DNA of 47,845 bases from Paracoccaceae bacterium (GTDB taxonomy: Bacteria > Pseudomonadota > Alphaproteobacteria > Rhodobacterales > Rhodobacteraceae), in NCBI GenBank assembly GCA_014879735.1, contig JACSRN010000097.1:1-47845 (forward strand), read 5' to 3'. Every line of letters starts with the position of its first letter. Position 1 is the first letter of the stretch. Positions 9,430 to 18,937 of the stretch are shown piece after piece. The notes beneath the pieces are model-generated. The model saw only the letters and a list, made by a program, of their open reading frames with translations. It ran no database searches and was not told the DNA's origin. Made by a program: the position numbers and the translations under genes.

Positions 9430-10968
9430 ATGGCACTCAGGTCTCCTTTCCTTTCCCGCCGGGGATTCATGCAGGTTGCGGGCGGCGCCACCCTGATGGG
9501 CCTGTCGGGGCTTGGCCGGGATTATGCCAGTGCGCAGACCACCGCCGGTTTGCTGCGCCTGGGCTTTGCCGGTGGCGGCAGCACCGAACGGTTCGATCCG
9601 CATGCCCCGGTCGGCCTTGCGGTCGGTGCGCTGTCGCAGTCGATCTTCGAGCAGATCACCCAGGTCGGCCCCGATTTTCTGCTGAACCGCTCCTTGGCCG
9701 AGGAGATCACGCCCAATGCGACGCTGGACCAATGGGATGTGCGACTGCCGGCCGGAGTGGAGTTTCACAACGGCAAGACGCTGACGGCCGAGGATCTGAT
9801 GTTCACCGTCCGGCGCATCCTGGACCCGAAAAGCCCGGGATATGCTGCCGGGCAACTGGCCTTCGTCGATCTCGACAACATGACCGCGCTGGACGAGCGC
9901 ACCGTCCGCTTCAAGCTGAAGGCGCCGTTTGCCTTCTTCGAACTGGCCTTCGGCGACGGCGGCGTCATGGGCGTGGTGCCTACCGATTTCTCGCTGGACA
10001 ATCTGGTCGGCACGGGCCCCTACAAGATCAAGTCGATCACGCCCGGCCAGCAGATCGAACTGGTCCGGCACGAAAACTACTGGGGCGATCGCCCGATCCT
10101 CGACGAGGTGGTGGCGCTGAACTTCAAGGATGATTTTGCGCGGGTGAACGCCCTTATCGGCGGGCAGATCGACGCGATGAACCAGTTGCCACTGAGCATG
10201 CTGAAGATGCTGGAGGGTCGCGAGGACGTCTCGACCCTGCTGTCGGACACCGGGCTGTTCAACCCGTTCTCGATGCGCGTCGATGAAGGCCCGTTCGCCG
10301 ACAACCGCGTCCGGCAGGCATTCCGGCTGATGGTCGACCGCGACGAGGCGGTGGCCCAGGCCTTCGGCGGCAATGCCTCGGTCTGCAATGACCTCTATTC
10401 GCCAATGGATCCCGATTACAACGGCAGCCTGATGCGCAGCCACGACCCGGAAAAGGCCAAGGCCCTGCTGAAGGAAGCCGGCGCCGAGGGGATGGAATGC
10501 ACGCTGGTCGTGGCGCCGGTGCGCTTTGGCATGGTAGAGGCGGCACAGGTCATCGCCAACCAGGCTTCGAAGATCGGCGTCACGGTGAACATCAAGAAGC
10601 TGGAGGCCGCGGCCTCGCGAAGCCCCGAGGTTCTGGACAGCCCGTTCAGCTTTGGCCTGTTCCCCGGCCTGTCGTATCATACCATGTGCGCCATCTCGGA
10701 CGGGCCCTATTCGACGCTGAACTCCACCCGCTTTGCCGATGATGAGTTCAAGAGCCTGTTCGACCAGGTCTCGGCCGAACCGGATGCCGGTAACCGGCAC
10801 GGGATCATGCAGCGGATGCAGGAAATCCAGTTCGACAAGGGCGGCTATCTGCTGCCGGCCTTCCCCAAGGCGGCCGATGCCTTCAGCGACCGGGTGAAGG
10901 GCGTGGTTCCCGACGCATCGGGTCTGGGTCTGGGGCGGTGCCGGTTCGGCGTGCTGTCGCTGGCCTGA
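9430..10968 (+). CDS. ABC transporter substrate-binding protein, peptide/opine family, Tat-exported
   Basis: A 512-residue family 5 (DppA/OppA-type) periplasmic binding protein that captures peptides, opines, nickel complexes or similar ligands. The N-terminus carries a twin-arginine signal, SRRGFMQ followed by a hydrophobic stretch, with cleavage likely after ASA. The mature domain shows FDPHAP, the W-x-VRLPAGVEFHNGKTLTAEDL region and the GTGPYKI turn typical of the family. The start at 9430 was preferred over an in-frame ATG at 9340: it has AGGAAA six to eight bases upstream and gives a signal peptide of normal length. It is the first gene of a four-gene importer operon, with the permease start 1 bp after its stop. 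Confidence 0.9.
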   Translation: MALRSPFLSRRGFMQVAGGATLMGLSGLGRDYASAQTTAGLLRLGFAGGGSTERFDPHAPVGLAVGALSQSIFEQITQVGPDFLLNRSLAEEITPNATLDQWDVRLPAGVEFHNGKTLTAEDLMFTVRRILDPKSPGYAAGQLAFVDLDNMTALDERTVRFKLKAPFAFFELAFGDGGVMGVVPTDFSLDNLVGTGPYKIKSITPGQQIELVRHENYWGDRPILDEVVALNFKDDFARVNALIGGQIDAMNQLPLSMLKMLEGREDVSTLLSDTGLFNPFSMRVDEGPFADNRVRQAFRLMVDRDEAVAQAFGGNASVCNDLYSPMDPDYNGSLMRSHDPEKAKALLKEAGAEGMECTLVVAPVRFGMVEAAQVIANQASKIGVTVNIKKLEAAASRSPEVLDSPFSFGLFPGLSYHTMCAISDGPYSTLNSTRFADDEFKSLFDQVSAEPDAGNRHGIMQRMQEIQFDKGGYLLPAFPKAADAFSDRVKGVVPDASGLGLGRCRFGVLSLA

Positions 10969-10969
10969 C

Positions 10970-11977
10970 ATGGGATCGGGACCCGCCATCGCCACCCCGT
11001 CGCGCCTGCAGCCCGTCCGCCGCGCGGCGGGATGGCTGATCCGCCGCGTCGCCGGCAGCCTGCTTGCGCTGGCTGCCGTCACCATCATGGTCTTTCTGGC
11101 GTTCAAGGCCATGCCGGAGGATCCGGCCCAGATCATTCTGGGCGAGATGGCGCGGCCCGAGGCGATTGCCGATCTGCGCGAGAAGCTTGGCCTCGACCGG
11201 CCTCTGGTGACGCAATATCTGGAATGGGTTGGCGGCATGCTGCGGGGCGATCTGGGCCGGTCCTGGGCTGGCGCCGCATTGCCGGTTGGCGAGCTTGTCG
11301 GGCCGGCACTGGTCAATTCGCTGGTTCTTGTCGCGCTTGGCAGCCTGTTCGCCATTCCGTTGGCGGTCCTGCTGGGCGTGCTGACGGCGCTGTGGCGCAA
11401 CAGCCTGTTCGACCATCTGGCCGACTATACCCTCCTGGGCATGAGCTCGATCCCTGAATTTGCCAAGGGCATCTTCCTTGTCCTTCTGTTGTCGATCGGG
11501 CTTTTCAACCTGTTGCCCGCCGCGGCGATGATCCCGCCTGGCGAGTTGCCGTTGTGGTATCCCGCGCAGATCGCGCTGCCGGTTCTGGTTCTGGTCCTGT
11601 CGGCGCTGCCCTATCTGACGCGGCTGGTCCGCTCGTCGATGATCGATGCGCTGAATTCGGAATATGTGCAGATGGCGCGGCTGAAGGGCGTGTCAGAGGC
11701 GCGCATCCTGTTTCGCCATGCGCTGCCCAACACCGCGGCGCCGGTGATCCAGGGCGCCGCGCTTTCCACCGCGCTGATGCTGGGCGGCTCGGTGGTGATC
11801 GAGAACCTGTTCCGTTATCCCGGGGTCGGCGCGCTGATGACCGACGCCATGACCAGCCGGGACCTGCCGCTGGTGCAGGCCGTGATCGTGTCCTTCGCGG
11901 CCTGCTACATGGTGATCAACCTGATTGCCGATGTGCTGATCCTTTACGCCAATCCCCAGTATCGGAGTGCCCGGTGA
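10970..11977 (+). CDS. ABC transporter permease, DppB type
   Basis: A 335-residue inner-membrane permease of the oligopeptide/dipeptide class. Six hydrophobic segments are visible, beginning with ALAAVTIMVFLAF. The periplasmic ILGEMARPEAIADLREKLGLDRP stretch is characteristic of DppB/GsiC proteins. The cytoplasmic EAA loop, EYVQMARLKGVSEARILFRH, contacts the ATPase. The N-terminus is about 20 residues longer than in classical DppB and rich in Arg. The ATG lies 1 bp after the binding-protein stop, and the end overlaps the next start as GTGA. Confidence 0.92.
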   Translation: MGSGPAIATPSRLQPVRRAAGWLIRRVAGSLLALAAVTIMVFLAFKAMPEDPAQIILGEMARPEAIADLREKLGLDRPLVTQYLEWVGGMLRGDLGRSWAGAALPVGELVGPALVNSLVLVALGSLFAIPLAVLLGVLTALWRNSLFDHLADYTLLGMSSIPEFAKGIFLVLLLSIGLFNLLPAAAMIPPGELPLWYPAQIALPVLVLVLSALPYLTRLVRSSMIDALNSEYVQMARLKGVSEARILFRHALPNTAAPVIQGAALSTALMLGGSVVIENLFRYPGVGALMTDAMTSRDLPLVQAVIVSFAACYMVINLIADVLILYANPQYRSAR

Positions 11978-12858
11978 GCATGATCGAGGAACAGCTTCTC
12001 GCCACTGGCCCGGCCGATCTGCCGGTTCCGGCGCAGCGTCCCGGGCTTTTGCGCCGCGCGCTTCGGCAGACCCGCGGCCGTATCGGTCTTGGCGTCCTGC
12101 TGGCCGTGGTGGCCCTGTCGGTGGCCGGCCCCTGGATTGCGCCGCATTCGCCCTATGATTTTGTCGCGATGCCGTTCCAGCCGCCCGATGCCGTGACCTG
12201 GCTGGGCGCCGACAACATGGGGCGCGATGTGCTATCGCGCATCCTGAACGGCGGCTGGATCCTGATGACGATGGCGCTGTCGGCCACCGCGCTGGCCATG
12301 CTGGCGGGAACTGTTCTGGGCCTTGTCGCGGGCTATGCCGGCGGGCGAACCGATGCGGTGATCATGCGGCTTCTCGACGTGGTGCTGGCGGTGCCCGAGC
12401 GGGTTCTGGTGCTGATGTTCGTTTCGGTCATTGGCGCAAATCAGGTGATCCTGACACTGGCGACGGGGCTGGTCTTCATCCCGTCCATCGCACGCACCGC
12501 ACGGGCGGCGACGATGGACATCGTGCGCAACGAATATGTCGAATATGCCGAGGCCATCGGCATGTCGCGTTGGCAATTGCTGCGCGACGAGATTTTGCCG
12601 AATGTGACGACGCCGCTGATGGTGGAGGCCGGGTTCCGCCTGACCTGGTCCATCGGGCTGATCACCGGGATCAGCTTCATCGGCTTCGGCACCCAGCCAC
12701 CCACGCCGGAATGGGGCCTGATGATCAATGAATCCCGCGATGGCCTGCTGTTTCAGCCCTGGGCCGTGGTGGCGCCGATCCTATGCATCGCCGCTTTCGT
12801 GATCGGGGTGAACCTGCTGGCCGATGCCATCGCCCGCGCGGCGGGGAGGACGGAATGA
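11974..12858 (+). CDS. ABC transporter permease, DppC type
   Basis: A 294-residue second permease subunit. The N-terminal helix (GVLLAVVALSVAGPWIA) is followed by a periplasmic segment with WLGADNMGRDVLSRIL, the conserved DppC/GsiD signature, and an EAA loop EYVEYAEAIGMSRWQLLRDE. GTG 11974 was chosen because GGAG lies 6 bp upstream and the GTGA overlap matches the style of neighbouring junctions; ATG 11980 in the same frame is the alternative. The end overlaps the ATPase start as ATGA. Confidence 0.9.
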   Translation: MSMIEEQLLATGPADLPVPAQRPGLLRRALRQTRGRIGLGVLLAVVALSVAGPWIAPHSPYDFVAMPFQPPDAVTWLGADNMGRDVLSRILNGGWILMTMALSATALAMLAGTVLGLVAGYAGGRTDAVIMRLLDVVLAVPERVLVLMFVSVIGANQVILTLATGLVFIPSIARTARAATMDIVRNEYVEYAEAIGMSRWQLLRDEILPNVTTPLMVEAGFRLTWSIGLITGISFIGFGTQPPTPEWGLMINESRDGLLFQPWAVVAPILCIAAFVIGVNLLADAIARAAGRTE

Positions 12859-14453
12859 CCGCTGTCGTTGACGTGCAGGGCCTGTGCGTGCGGCTGAGCG
12901 CCACCGGCGAGGAGGTCGTCTCGGACGTGACGTTTTCGATCGGCCGGGGCGAGATTCTGGGCGTGGTCGGCGAATCCGGTTCGGGCAAAACCTCCATCGG
13001 GATGACGCTGCTGGGCTATCTGCGCAAGGGGGCAGAGGTTTCGGCCGGAGAGATCCGGGTGGACGGGACCGACATGCGGCGCGCGCCAGAGGCCGAACTG
13101 CGCCGCATGCGCGGCGCAGTCGTCTCCTACATCCCGCAGGATCCGGCGGCGGCGCTGTCGCCCCGGCTGACCATCGGAACCCAACTGGCCGAGACACTGT
13201 CGGCGCATGGCCGGAAGGGGCGTGACGCTGCCGCCCGCATCGCCGCGATGATGCGGGCGCTGGATCTTCCCGATGACCGGGCCTTTCTGCGCAAATATCC
13301 CCATCAGCTTTCCGGCGGGCAAAAGCAGCGGATCTGCATCGGCATGGCGTTCCTGCTGAACCCGGCCGTGGTGATGCTGGACGAACCGACGACCGGGCTG
13401 GACGTGCTGACCCAGGATTCCGTGTTGCGCACCGTGCGCCGGCTGTGTGCCGACCATCAGGTTGCAGCACTTTATGTCACGCATGACCTGCCGGTCGTGG
13501 CGGGCGTGGCGCATCGGGTCATGGTGATGAAATCCGGCCATATCGTCGAACAGGGGCCGGTGGCCGAGGTTTTCGCCCGGCCACAACACGCCTATACCCG
13601 CGAATTGATTGCCGCCGCGCCGGACATTTCCTGCCGCCACCACTTCGGCCGCGCAGTGCCCGCGCCTGCAACTGCGACGTCGCCGGCCGGCCCGCCCGCG
13701 GCGCCGGTTCTGCGCGTGGTCGGGCTGGATGCGCATTACGACCGGCGCCAGGTGCTGCACGGGGTTGCGCTTGACCTTGCGCCGGGGGAATGTCTTGCAC
13801 TGGTCGGGCAATCCGGCTCTGGCAAAAGCACGCTGTCACGGACCATCATCGGGCTGCACAACGCTTCGGCCGGGGCCATCGTGCTGGATGGCGAGACGCT
13901 GGCCAACCTGGCGCGTGACCGCACGCCCGCGCAGCGCAAGCGCCTGCAATACGTGTTCCAGAGCCCGTTCACCGCGCTGAACCCGCGACGCAGCGTGGCC
14001 GAGGCGATCGCCGCGCCGATCCGGACCTTCGGCGAGACGCCGGACCGGACGCGCATTGCCGAACTGCTGGACATGGTGTCGCTGTCCCAAAGGGTGGCCA
14101 GCTTGTACCCGTCCGACCTGTCGGGCGGTGAACGGCAGCGCGTTGCCATCGCCCGGGCCATGGCCACCGACCCCGACGTGCTTCTGTGCGACGAGATCAC
14201 CTCGGCGCTGGACGTCAGCGTGCAGGCCGCCATCGTGCGGCTGCTGAAATCCCTGCAGGAGGAACGGCAGGTTTCAATGATCTTCGTCACCCACAACCTG
14301 GCATTGGTGCGGTCACTGGCCGACCGGGTTGCGGTGATGCAGGGGGGCCGGATCGTCGAGACCGGCCCGACGGATCGCGTGCTGGACAACCCCGAGGCGG
14401 ATTATACCCGGCTTCTGGTCGAGATCACGCCCTCCATGCAGCCCGCCGCCTGA
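12855..14453 (+). CDS. Fused double ATPase of the peptide ABC importer (DppD-DppF type)
   Basis: A 532-residue protein with two complete nucleotide-binding domains in tandem, replacing the separate DppD and DppF of the second importer in this window. Domain 1: Walker A GESGSGKT at 39-46, signature LSGGQKQR at 152-159, Walker B VVMLDEPTTGLD. Domain 2: Walker A GQSGSGKST at 318-326, signature LSGGERQR at 422-429, Walker B VLLCDEITSALD. The two are joined by an Ala/Pro-rich linker near residue 275. Both sites look competent, except that Walker B of domain 2 has CDEIT rather than the usual LDEPT. Fused ATPases of this layout (GsiA/YejF type) are known. Confidence 0.93.
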   Translation: MTAVVDVQGLCVRLSATGEEVVSDVTFSIGRGEILGVVGESGSGKTSIGMTLLGYLRKGAEVSAGEIRVDGTDMRRAPEAELRRMRGAVVSYIPQDPAAALSPRLTIGTQLAETLSAHGRKGRDAAARIAAMMRALDLPDDRAFLRKYPHQLSGGQKQRICIGMAFLLNPAVVMLDEPTTGLDVLTQDSVLRTVRRLCADHQVAALYVTHDLPVVAGVAHRVMVMKSGHIVEQGPVAEVFARPQHAYTRELIAAAPDISCRHHFGRAVPAPATATSPAGPPAAPVLRVVGLDAHYDRRQVLHGVALDLAPGECLALVGQSGSGKSTLSRTIIGLHNASAGAIVLDGETLANLARDRTPAQRKRLQYVFQSPFTALNPRRSVAEAIAAPIRTFGETPDRTRIAELLDMVSLSQRVASLYPSDLSGGERQRVAIARAMATDPDVLLCDEITSALDVSVQAAIVRLLKSLQEERQVSMIFVTHNLALVRSLADRVAVMQGGRIVETGPTDRVLDNPEADYTRLLVEITPSMQPAA

Positions 14454-14486
14454 GGTGGCGGCGACAAGTCCCGGAAAGGAAATGAC

Positions 14487-14858
14487 ATGCACAGGAAGAT
14501 TGGCCCGGATCTGCCGGCGAAGATCAGCCCGGCCACGCTGGCGGGGCACCATCTCTTTGCCACCAATATCCCAAGCGACGAAGACGATCGTTTTGTCGGC
14601 GGCGATGGCTATGCGCAGGCCAAGGCAACGTTTCAGGCATTGGTCCGCAATGTAGAGGCTGCGGGCGGGACCGCGGCCGATGTCGCGCAGGTGACGATCT
14701 ACATCATCGACAAGGGTGATCTGCCCGGCATGAACAAGGCCTGGGACGAGGTCTTTACCAAGGCCCCCTGGCCGACCAGGGCCACGGTTGTGGTGGCCGA
14801 TCTGGTCGGACCGCCCGGTATCCGCATCGAGACGACGGCAAGTGCAGTGATCGGCTGA
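14487..14858 (+). CDS. RidA family protein (enamine/imine deaminase)
   Basis: A 123-residue protein of the RidA/YjgF/UK114 family, small trimeric enzymes that hydrolyse reactive enamine/imine intermediates released by PLP enzymes or amine oxidases. The family features TFQALVRNVEAAGGTAADVAQVTIYI and the C-terminal PTRATVVVADL strand carrying the active-site arginine are visible, with a glutamate in IRIETTA. SD GGAAAGGAA precedes the ATG. It lies 33 bp after the fused ATPase, so it is probably the last gene of that operon, and a strong terminator follows. Its presence suggests that amine or amino acid oxidation occurs in the pathway. Confidence 0.9.
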   Translation: MHRKIGPDLPAKISPATLAGHHLFATNIPSDEDDRFVGGDGYAQAKATFQALVRNVEAAGGTAADVAQVTIYIIDKGDLPGMNKAWDEVFTKAPWPTRATVVVADLVGPPGIRIETTASAVIG

Positions 14859-14881
14859 AGGCCTTCATCGCCGCGACCACG

Positions 14882-14912
14882 ACAGGCCCCGTCCATCGCG
14901 GACGGGGCCTGT
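14882..14912 (+). terminator. Hairpin terminator after RidA
   Basis: A perfect 13-bp stem (ACAGGCCCCGTCC with its complement) and a 5-base loop ATCGC, followed by a short pyrimidine run. It lies 23 bp after the RidA stop. Confidence 0.8.
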
Positions 14913-14965
14913 TCTGTCCCGGCCCTGGGGCAATGCCCCGCGGTGCGACGCGCCCCCGGGCAAAG

Positions 14966-14993
14966 AAAGACCCGGCAGCCGGGGGCTGCCGGG
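14966..14993 (-). terminator. Hairpin terminator for the minus-strand monooxygenase
   Basis: A 10-bp stem CCCGGCAGCC with 3-base loop at 14971-14993. Reading on the minus strand, it is followed by TCTTTCTTTG, a fair T-rich tail, 25 bp past the stop of the acyl-CoA-dehydrogenase-like gene. Confidence 0.65.
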
Positions 14994-15018
14994 GCGCGGC
15001 ATCGCGATCTCCTGGGGG

Positions 15019-16278
15019 TCAGACCGCGATGCCGCGGTTGCGGAAATATTCGCCCACCGTCAATTCGGTGCGATGGTCAGCCTGGCCGGTACGGGTGCAC
15101 AGGGTGGTGATGTCGCGGTAGTAGCGCTGCAGCATCTGCCCGTCGCGCAGCGCGCCGGACCCGGCGTTGCGGCACAGGTCGGCGATCATCTCCCAGATCA
15201 TCTTCTCGGCCAGCTGGTAGACGCCATCCATCCGCATCCCGCGTTCAAGCGAGAAGGGCGCCTTGCCCGTCATCGCCTCTTGCGCGAAGAGCCGGTAGGT
15301 CTCGGCACCCTCCAGCACCATGTTGCGGGTGGCATCGGCAACCGTCAGCGCCTGCAGCAGCGGCCGCTGGTAATGCACGTTGGACGCGCGGCTTGGCGCG
15401 CTCGCACCGCCCTTGCCAACCGGCCGCTTGGTGATGGTCTCGACATAGGCGTCGATGGCGGCATAGGCGCAGCCCACGGCCATGGCCGCCAGCCCACCCT
15501 CCACGAAGCCGTTCATCAGGCCATTGTAGAGCGGGTTGCCATAGGCCGCTCCGCCCGGGGTCTTGCCGTCGATGGGTTTCGAGCGATCCATGATGAGCAC
15601 CATGTCATCGGGTACGAAGACATCCGTCAGCCGGCCGGAATGCGAACCCGAAGCCTTCATGCCGAGGATCGAGCCCCAGTCGTTCAGCATCTCGTACTGG
15701 CCCTTGGGCACGATCAGGCTGATCATCGGCGCTTCCCATGCGGTTGCACCGGCGGGCAGGGCGTCGTCGGGCAGGGGACCGCCGCCCATGAACCAGGTCG
15801 AATGCGGGATCCCCGACGAGAACATCCAGGTGCCCGAGACCCGCCATCCGCCCTCGACCTTGGTCCAGGACAGATTGACGCCGTTGAAACTCCAGGGTGC
15901 GGAAAAATCCGGCGTGTCGGCAAAGATCCGATCCTGCGCGGACTTCGGGAAATAGGAGGAGACGTTGACGGCATGGTGGGCGCCAAGACAGAACCACCAG
16001 GCGGTGGAGGGGCAGCCCTTGGCGATTTCCATGACCAGCCGGTAGAAATCGCGAAGCGACATCTCATAGCCGCCATAGACCTTTGGGGTCATGGCCCGGA
16101 AGAAGCCGGCGTCCAGGAACGCTTCGTAGATCTCGCGCGAGGGATAGGTGCGGGCTTCGGCCTCGGCCTGCTGGGCGCGGAGTGTTCCGCGCAAGGCGCG
16201 TGCCTTGTCGAGCAGATCCTCGATCGTCGCGGTTGCGGGGGCCATGGGCCGGAAAGAGATCTCGGTTTGCGCAGTCAT
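15019..16278 (-). CDS. Acyl-CoA-dehydrogenase-like flavin-dependent monooxygenase (class D)
   Basis: A 419-residue protein with the acyl-CoA dehydrogenase fold (N-terminal helical domain, beta domain with the APWSFNGVNLSW and GWRVSGTWMFSSG region, C-terminal four-helix bundle). The style resembles the oxygenase components of two-component monooxygenases such as HsaA, HpaB-C2, DszC and IacA, not true dehydrogenases: the N-terminal RxYPSREIYEAFLDAGFFRAMTPKVYGG and WWFCLGAHH stretches are typical. Such enzymes use reduced FMN/FAD from a separate reductase to hydroxylate aromatic or N-heterocyclic rings. The flavin reductase at 6379-6903 is the only visible partner. It is transcribed divergently from the FAD hydroxylase, and each gene has its own copy of the shared motif. 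Confidence 0.82.
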   Translation of the reverse strand: MTAQTEISFRPMAPATATIEDLLDKARALRGTLRAQQAEAEARTYPSREIYEAFLDAGFFRAMTPKVYGGYEMSLRDFYRLVMEIAKGCPSTAWWFCLGAHHAVNVSSYFPKSAQDRIFADTPDFSAPWSFNGVNLSWTKVEGGWRVSGTWMFSSGIPHSTWFMGGGPLPDDALPAGATAWEAPMISLIVPKGQYEMLNDWGSILGMKASGSHSGRLTDVFVPDDMVLIMDRSKPIDGKTPGGAAYGNPLYNGLMNGFVEGGLAAMAVGCAYAAIDAYVETITKRPVGKGGASAPSRASNVHYQRPLLQALTVADATRNMVLEGAETYRLFAQEAMTGKAPFSLERGMRMDGVYQLAEKMIWEMIADLCRNAGSGALRDGQMLQRYYRDITTLCTRTGQADHRTELTVGEYFRNRGIAV

Positions 16279-16347
16279 GTCATGCCCTCACGGCGAAAAG
16301 GTACGGATCATCTGCGCCAGCATTTCCTCATGGGTGCTGCGGGGGCG

Positions 16348-16365
16348 ATACCCTCGCGGGGTGAC
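16348..16365 (-). promoter_or_regulatory. Shared motif site 3, upstream of the class D monooxygenase
   Basis: On the minus strand reads GTCACC-ccgcga-GGGTAT, 69 bp before the start of the minus-strand gene and oriented toward it. It shares 17 of 19 bases with the site before the IclR gene, counting one flanking base. Confidence 0.8.
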
Positions 16366-16399
16366 GTCGGGATCCGCGCGTCGGTCGGGCGGCCCTGCC

Positions 16400-16417
16400 G
16401 TCGCCGTTCAAGGGTAT
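16400..16417 (+). promoter_or_regulatory. Shared motif site 4, upstream of the FAD hydroxylase operon
   Basis: Reads GTCGCC-gttcaa-GGGTAT, 49 bp before the start of the FAD monooxygenase. With site 3 it forms an outward-facing pair in a 188-bp divergent promoter region. Confidence 0.75.
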
Positions 16418-16466
16418 CGTCGGCAGTGCCCCGCAGATCGGAACATCGGGAAAAGGAAGAATCTCG

Positions 16467-18131
16467 ATGTTGCACACTGCCCCCGCCGAACCAAGGCCGA
16501 CAGATGTCCTTATCGCCGGTGCCGGACCCGTGGGTCTGGCGCTGGCGCTGGATCTGGGCCTGCGCGGCATTCCGACGCTGGTGCTGGACGGCGATCCCAT
16601 CCAGGCGACCGAACGGCGGAACCGCCGCGCGAATGCGATCAACACTCGCGCCATGGAATATATGCGCCGTCTGGGCGTCTCGCCAGACATTCATCGCAAG
16701 GCGGCGCTGGCCCGGCGTGCGGTGCGCGACGTGGCCTTTGTCACCTCTCTGACCGGGCATGAGTTGACGCGCTTTGTCGACGCCTTCGAATCCTCGCCCG
16801 AGCCGCCGCCGCCCGGCCTGTCGCCCGAGGAATACCTGCGGATCGACCAGGACGAGATCATGGCGATCCTGCGCCAGCATGCCGCGGCCTGCGCCAGCGT
16901 GCGCATTCTGGAGCGGACCCGGCTGTCGGCCTTTCGCGAGGAGACGGACGGCATCCATGCCACGACGGACACCGGCCTGACGCTGCATGCCCGCTGGCTG
17001 GTGGGGGCGGACGGCGGTGCCAGCACGGTGCGCCGGTTGTCGGGAATCGCGTTTTCAGGCGATGGCGGGCGGGCGCAGAACCTGAACATCACATGCCGGG
17101 CCGCGGAGGTGGATGCGGTGAACCGCCATGCCGATGCGGCGATCTTCTGGCTGGTGAACCCGCGGGCAGACGGGTTCTGCGGCAGCGACGGGCAGACATT
17201 CCGGCTGACGCTGATGGATGTGACGCCGGACCAGGAAGCTGCCGTCCGCGCCGATCCGCAGCCCTGGATCGAGGCAGCCTGCGGCGCCCCGGTCAGCGCA
17301 GAGGTGCTGAGCATCGATGGCTGGACGGCACATCACCTGGTCGCGTCCAGCTATCGGCGGGGGCGGGTGTTCCTGGCGGGCGATGCCGCGCATCTGCATC
17401 CCCCGACCGGCGGGCTGGGAATGAACACCGGGCTTGGCGATGCGTCGAACCTGGGGTGGAAACTGGCCGCCGTGGCGCAGGGCTGGGGTGGCGAGGCGCT
17501 GCTCGACAGCTATTCCGACGAGCGCCGGCCCCATGGCGCCACGGTTGTGGCACAGGCGAACCTGCAATACGACCGCCGCCCTGCGGCCTTCCACAAGCTG
17601 GGGCTGGAGGATGCCGGGCCTGCTGCCGATGCGGTGCGCGCCGCCACCGCGGCCGAGATCCGCGCGGCCAAGATGACGGAGTTCTTCAGCCGCGGCCTCG
17701 TCCTCGGCCAGACCTACCGTTCGTCAGTGATCGTCGATGCCGGCGAGCCGGTGATCAACCGCGACATCGTCACCTATGTGCCGACTGCGCAGCCGGGCGC
17801 GCGGCTGCCGCATGCCATGCTGGGGCAGGTATCGGTCTACGACCTCCTGTCGCCCGAGCGCTGCACGCTGCTGGCCGTGGGTGACGAGGGGCGCCGCGCC
17901 GCCGCGGCGACGCTGGTGGCCGCCGCGGCGGCGGCCGTGCCGCTGCATCTGGTCGAATGCCCGCAGGACTGCCTTGCCGGCTGGGAATACCCGCTGCTGA
18001 TCCTGCGCCCCGACGGCCATGTCGCCTGGCGTGGCAGGACCGCCCCCGACGGCGCTGTGCTGCGCCAGATTGCCGGAAAGGCGCCCGCCGGCGTCAGCCC
18101 CGCCGTCCGGCAGGAAGGAACCGTCGCATGA
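16467..18131 (+). CDS. FAD-dependent aromatic monooxygenase (class A, PheA/TfdB-like)
   Basis: A 554-residue single-component flavoprotein hydroxylase. The FAD-binding GAGPVG is at residues 18-23, the DG motif LVGADGGAS lies near 180, and the GD motif [22 protein letters not shown] near 305. The C-terminal 140 residues form the thioredoxin-like domain of the phenol/3-hydroxyphenylpropionate hydroxylase group, ending in a HVAWRG stretch. ATG 16467 follows AAAGGAAG at good spacing. Its end overlaps the next gene as ATGA, so the hydroxylase is cotranscribed with an amino acid importer. This suggests the imported compound or its breakdown product is hydroxylated. Confidence 0.9.
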   Translation: MLHTAPAEPRPTDVLIAGAGPVGLALALDLGLRGIPTLVLDGDPIQATERRNRRANAINTRAMEYMRRLGVSPDIHRKAALARRAVRDVAFVTSLTGHELTRFVDAFESSPEPPPPGLSPEEYLRIDQDEIMAILRQHAAACASVRILERTRLSAFREETDGIHATTDTGLTLHARWLVGADGGASTVRRLSGIAFSGDGGRAQNLNITCRAAEVDAVNRHADAAIFWLVNPRADGFCGSDGQTFRLTLMDVTPDQEAAVRADPQPWIEAACGAPVSAEVLSIDGWTAHHLVASSYRRGRVFLAGDAAHLHPPTGGLGMNTGLGDASNLGWKLAAVAQGWGGEALLDSYSDERRPHGATVVAQANLQYDRRPAAFHKLGLEDAGPAADAVRAATAAEIRAAKMTEFFSRGLVLGQTYRSSVIVDAGEPVINRDIVTYVPTAQPGARLPHAMLGQVSVYDLLSPERCTLLAVGDEGRRAAAATLVAAAAAAVPLHLVECPQDCLAGWEYPLLILRPDGHVAWRGRTAPDGAVLRQIAGKAPAGVSPAVRQEGTVA

Positions 18132-18937
18132 CCCAGGTGATGCCGCCCCAGGTTGCCATCGAGGCGCTGCACAAGAGTTTTCATGCCCATGAGGTTCTGA
18201 AAGGCATCGATCTCACCGTGCGCCGCGGCGAGAAGGTTTCGCTGATCGGGCCCAGCGGATCGGGCAAGACCACGCTGCTGCGCTGCATCAACCTGCTGGA
18301 GGATCCGACCTCGGGGCGCCTGCTGTACGAGGGCGAGGAGATCGGCCGCCACGATGCCGATGCGCGCTGGATCCGCCCCCCCGAGGCCGAGCTTGCCCGG
18401 CTGCGCACCCATATCGGCATGGTGTTCCAGCGGTTCAACCTCTTTCCCCACATGAGCGCGCTGGACAATGTGATGATCGGCCCGGTCAAGGTGCTGCACC
18501 GCCCGCGCGAGGCAGTGCGGCAGGAGGCGCTGGCCCTGCTGGAGAAAGTGGGCCTGGCGGACAAGGCCCTCTACTACCCCTCGGCCCTGTCGGGTGGCCA
18601 GCAGCAGCGCGTCGCCATCGCCCGCGCCCTGGCGATGAAGCCCGGGTTGATGCTGTTTGACGAGGCGACCTCGGCGCTGGATCCGGAACTGGTGGGCGAG
18701 GTGCTGAAGGTGATGCATGACCTGGCCGACGAAGGCATGACCATGATCATCGTCACCCATGAGATGGACTTCGCGCGCGACGTTTCGGACCGTGTCGTGT
18801 TCATGGATCAGGGTCGCGTGGTCGAGGCAGGCCCACCGGCGCAGGTCTTCGGGGCGCCGCAGAAGGAGCGGACGCAGGCTTTCCTGCGCGCGGTCCTGCG
18901 GCACGAGACCTTTTTGCCGGAAGGCGCCGCATCGTGA
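18128..18937 (+). CDS. Polar amino acid ABC transporter ATPase (GlnQ/HisP type)
   Basis: A 269-residue nucleotide-binding subunit: Walker [10 protein letters not shown] at 41-49, Q-loop [10 protein letters not shown], signature LSGGQQQR, Walker [15 protein letters not shown], switch histidine in IIVTHEM. The residues between Walker A and the Q-loop include a [14 protein letters not shown] insertion seen in some proteobacterial GlnQ homologues. The start at 18128 overlaps the hydroxylase stop (ATGA). It forms one importer with the permeases at 19905 and 20570 and the binding protein at 21323. Confidence 0.93.
   Translation: MTQVMPPQVAIEALHKSFHAHEVLKGIDLTVRRGEKVSLIGPSGSGKTTLLRCINLLEDPTSGRLLYEGEEIGRHDADARWIRPPEAELARLRTHIGMVFQRFNLFPHMSALDNVMIGPVKVLHRPREAVRQEALALLEKVGLADKALYYPSALSGGQQQRVAIARALAMKPGLMLFDEATSALDPELVGEVLKVMHDLADEGMTMIIVTHEMDFARDVSDRVVFMDQGRVVEAGPPAQVFGAPQKERTQAFLRAVLRHETFLPEGAAS

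Noticed and set aside
7309-11400. A 1363-residue open frame on the minus strand opposite the P450 and binding-protein genes.
   Set aside because: It is antisense to three well-supported genes and translates to Arg/Gly/His/Gln-rich sequence without any domain. Such long antisense frames are common in very GC-rich DNA.
14487-14858. RidA-like protein considered as a translation-inhibitor endoribonuclease.
   Set aside because: The active-site Arg and Glu of imine deaminases are present and the operon context favours metabolite repair.
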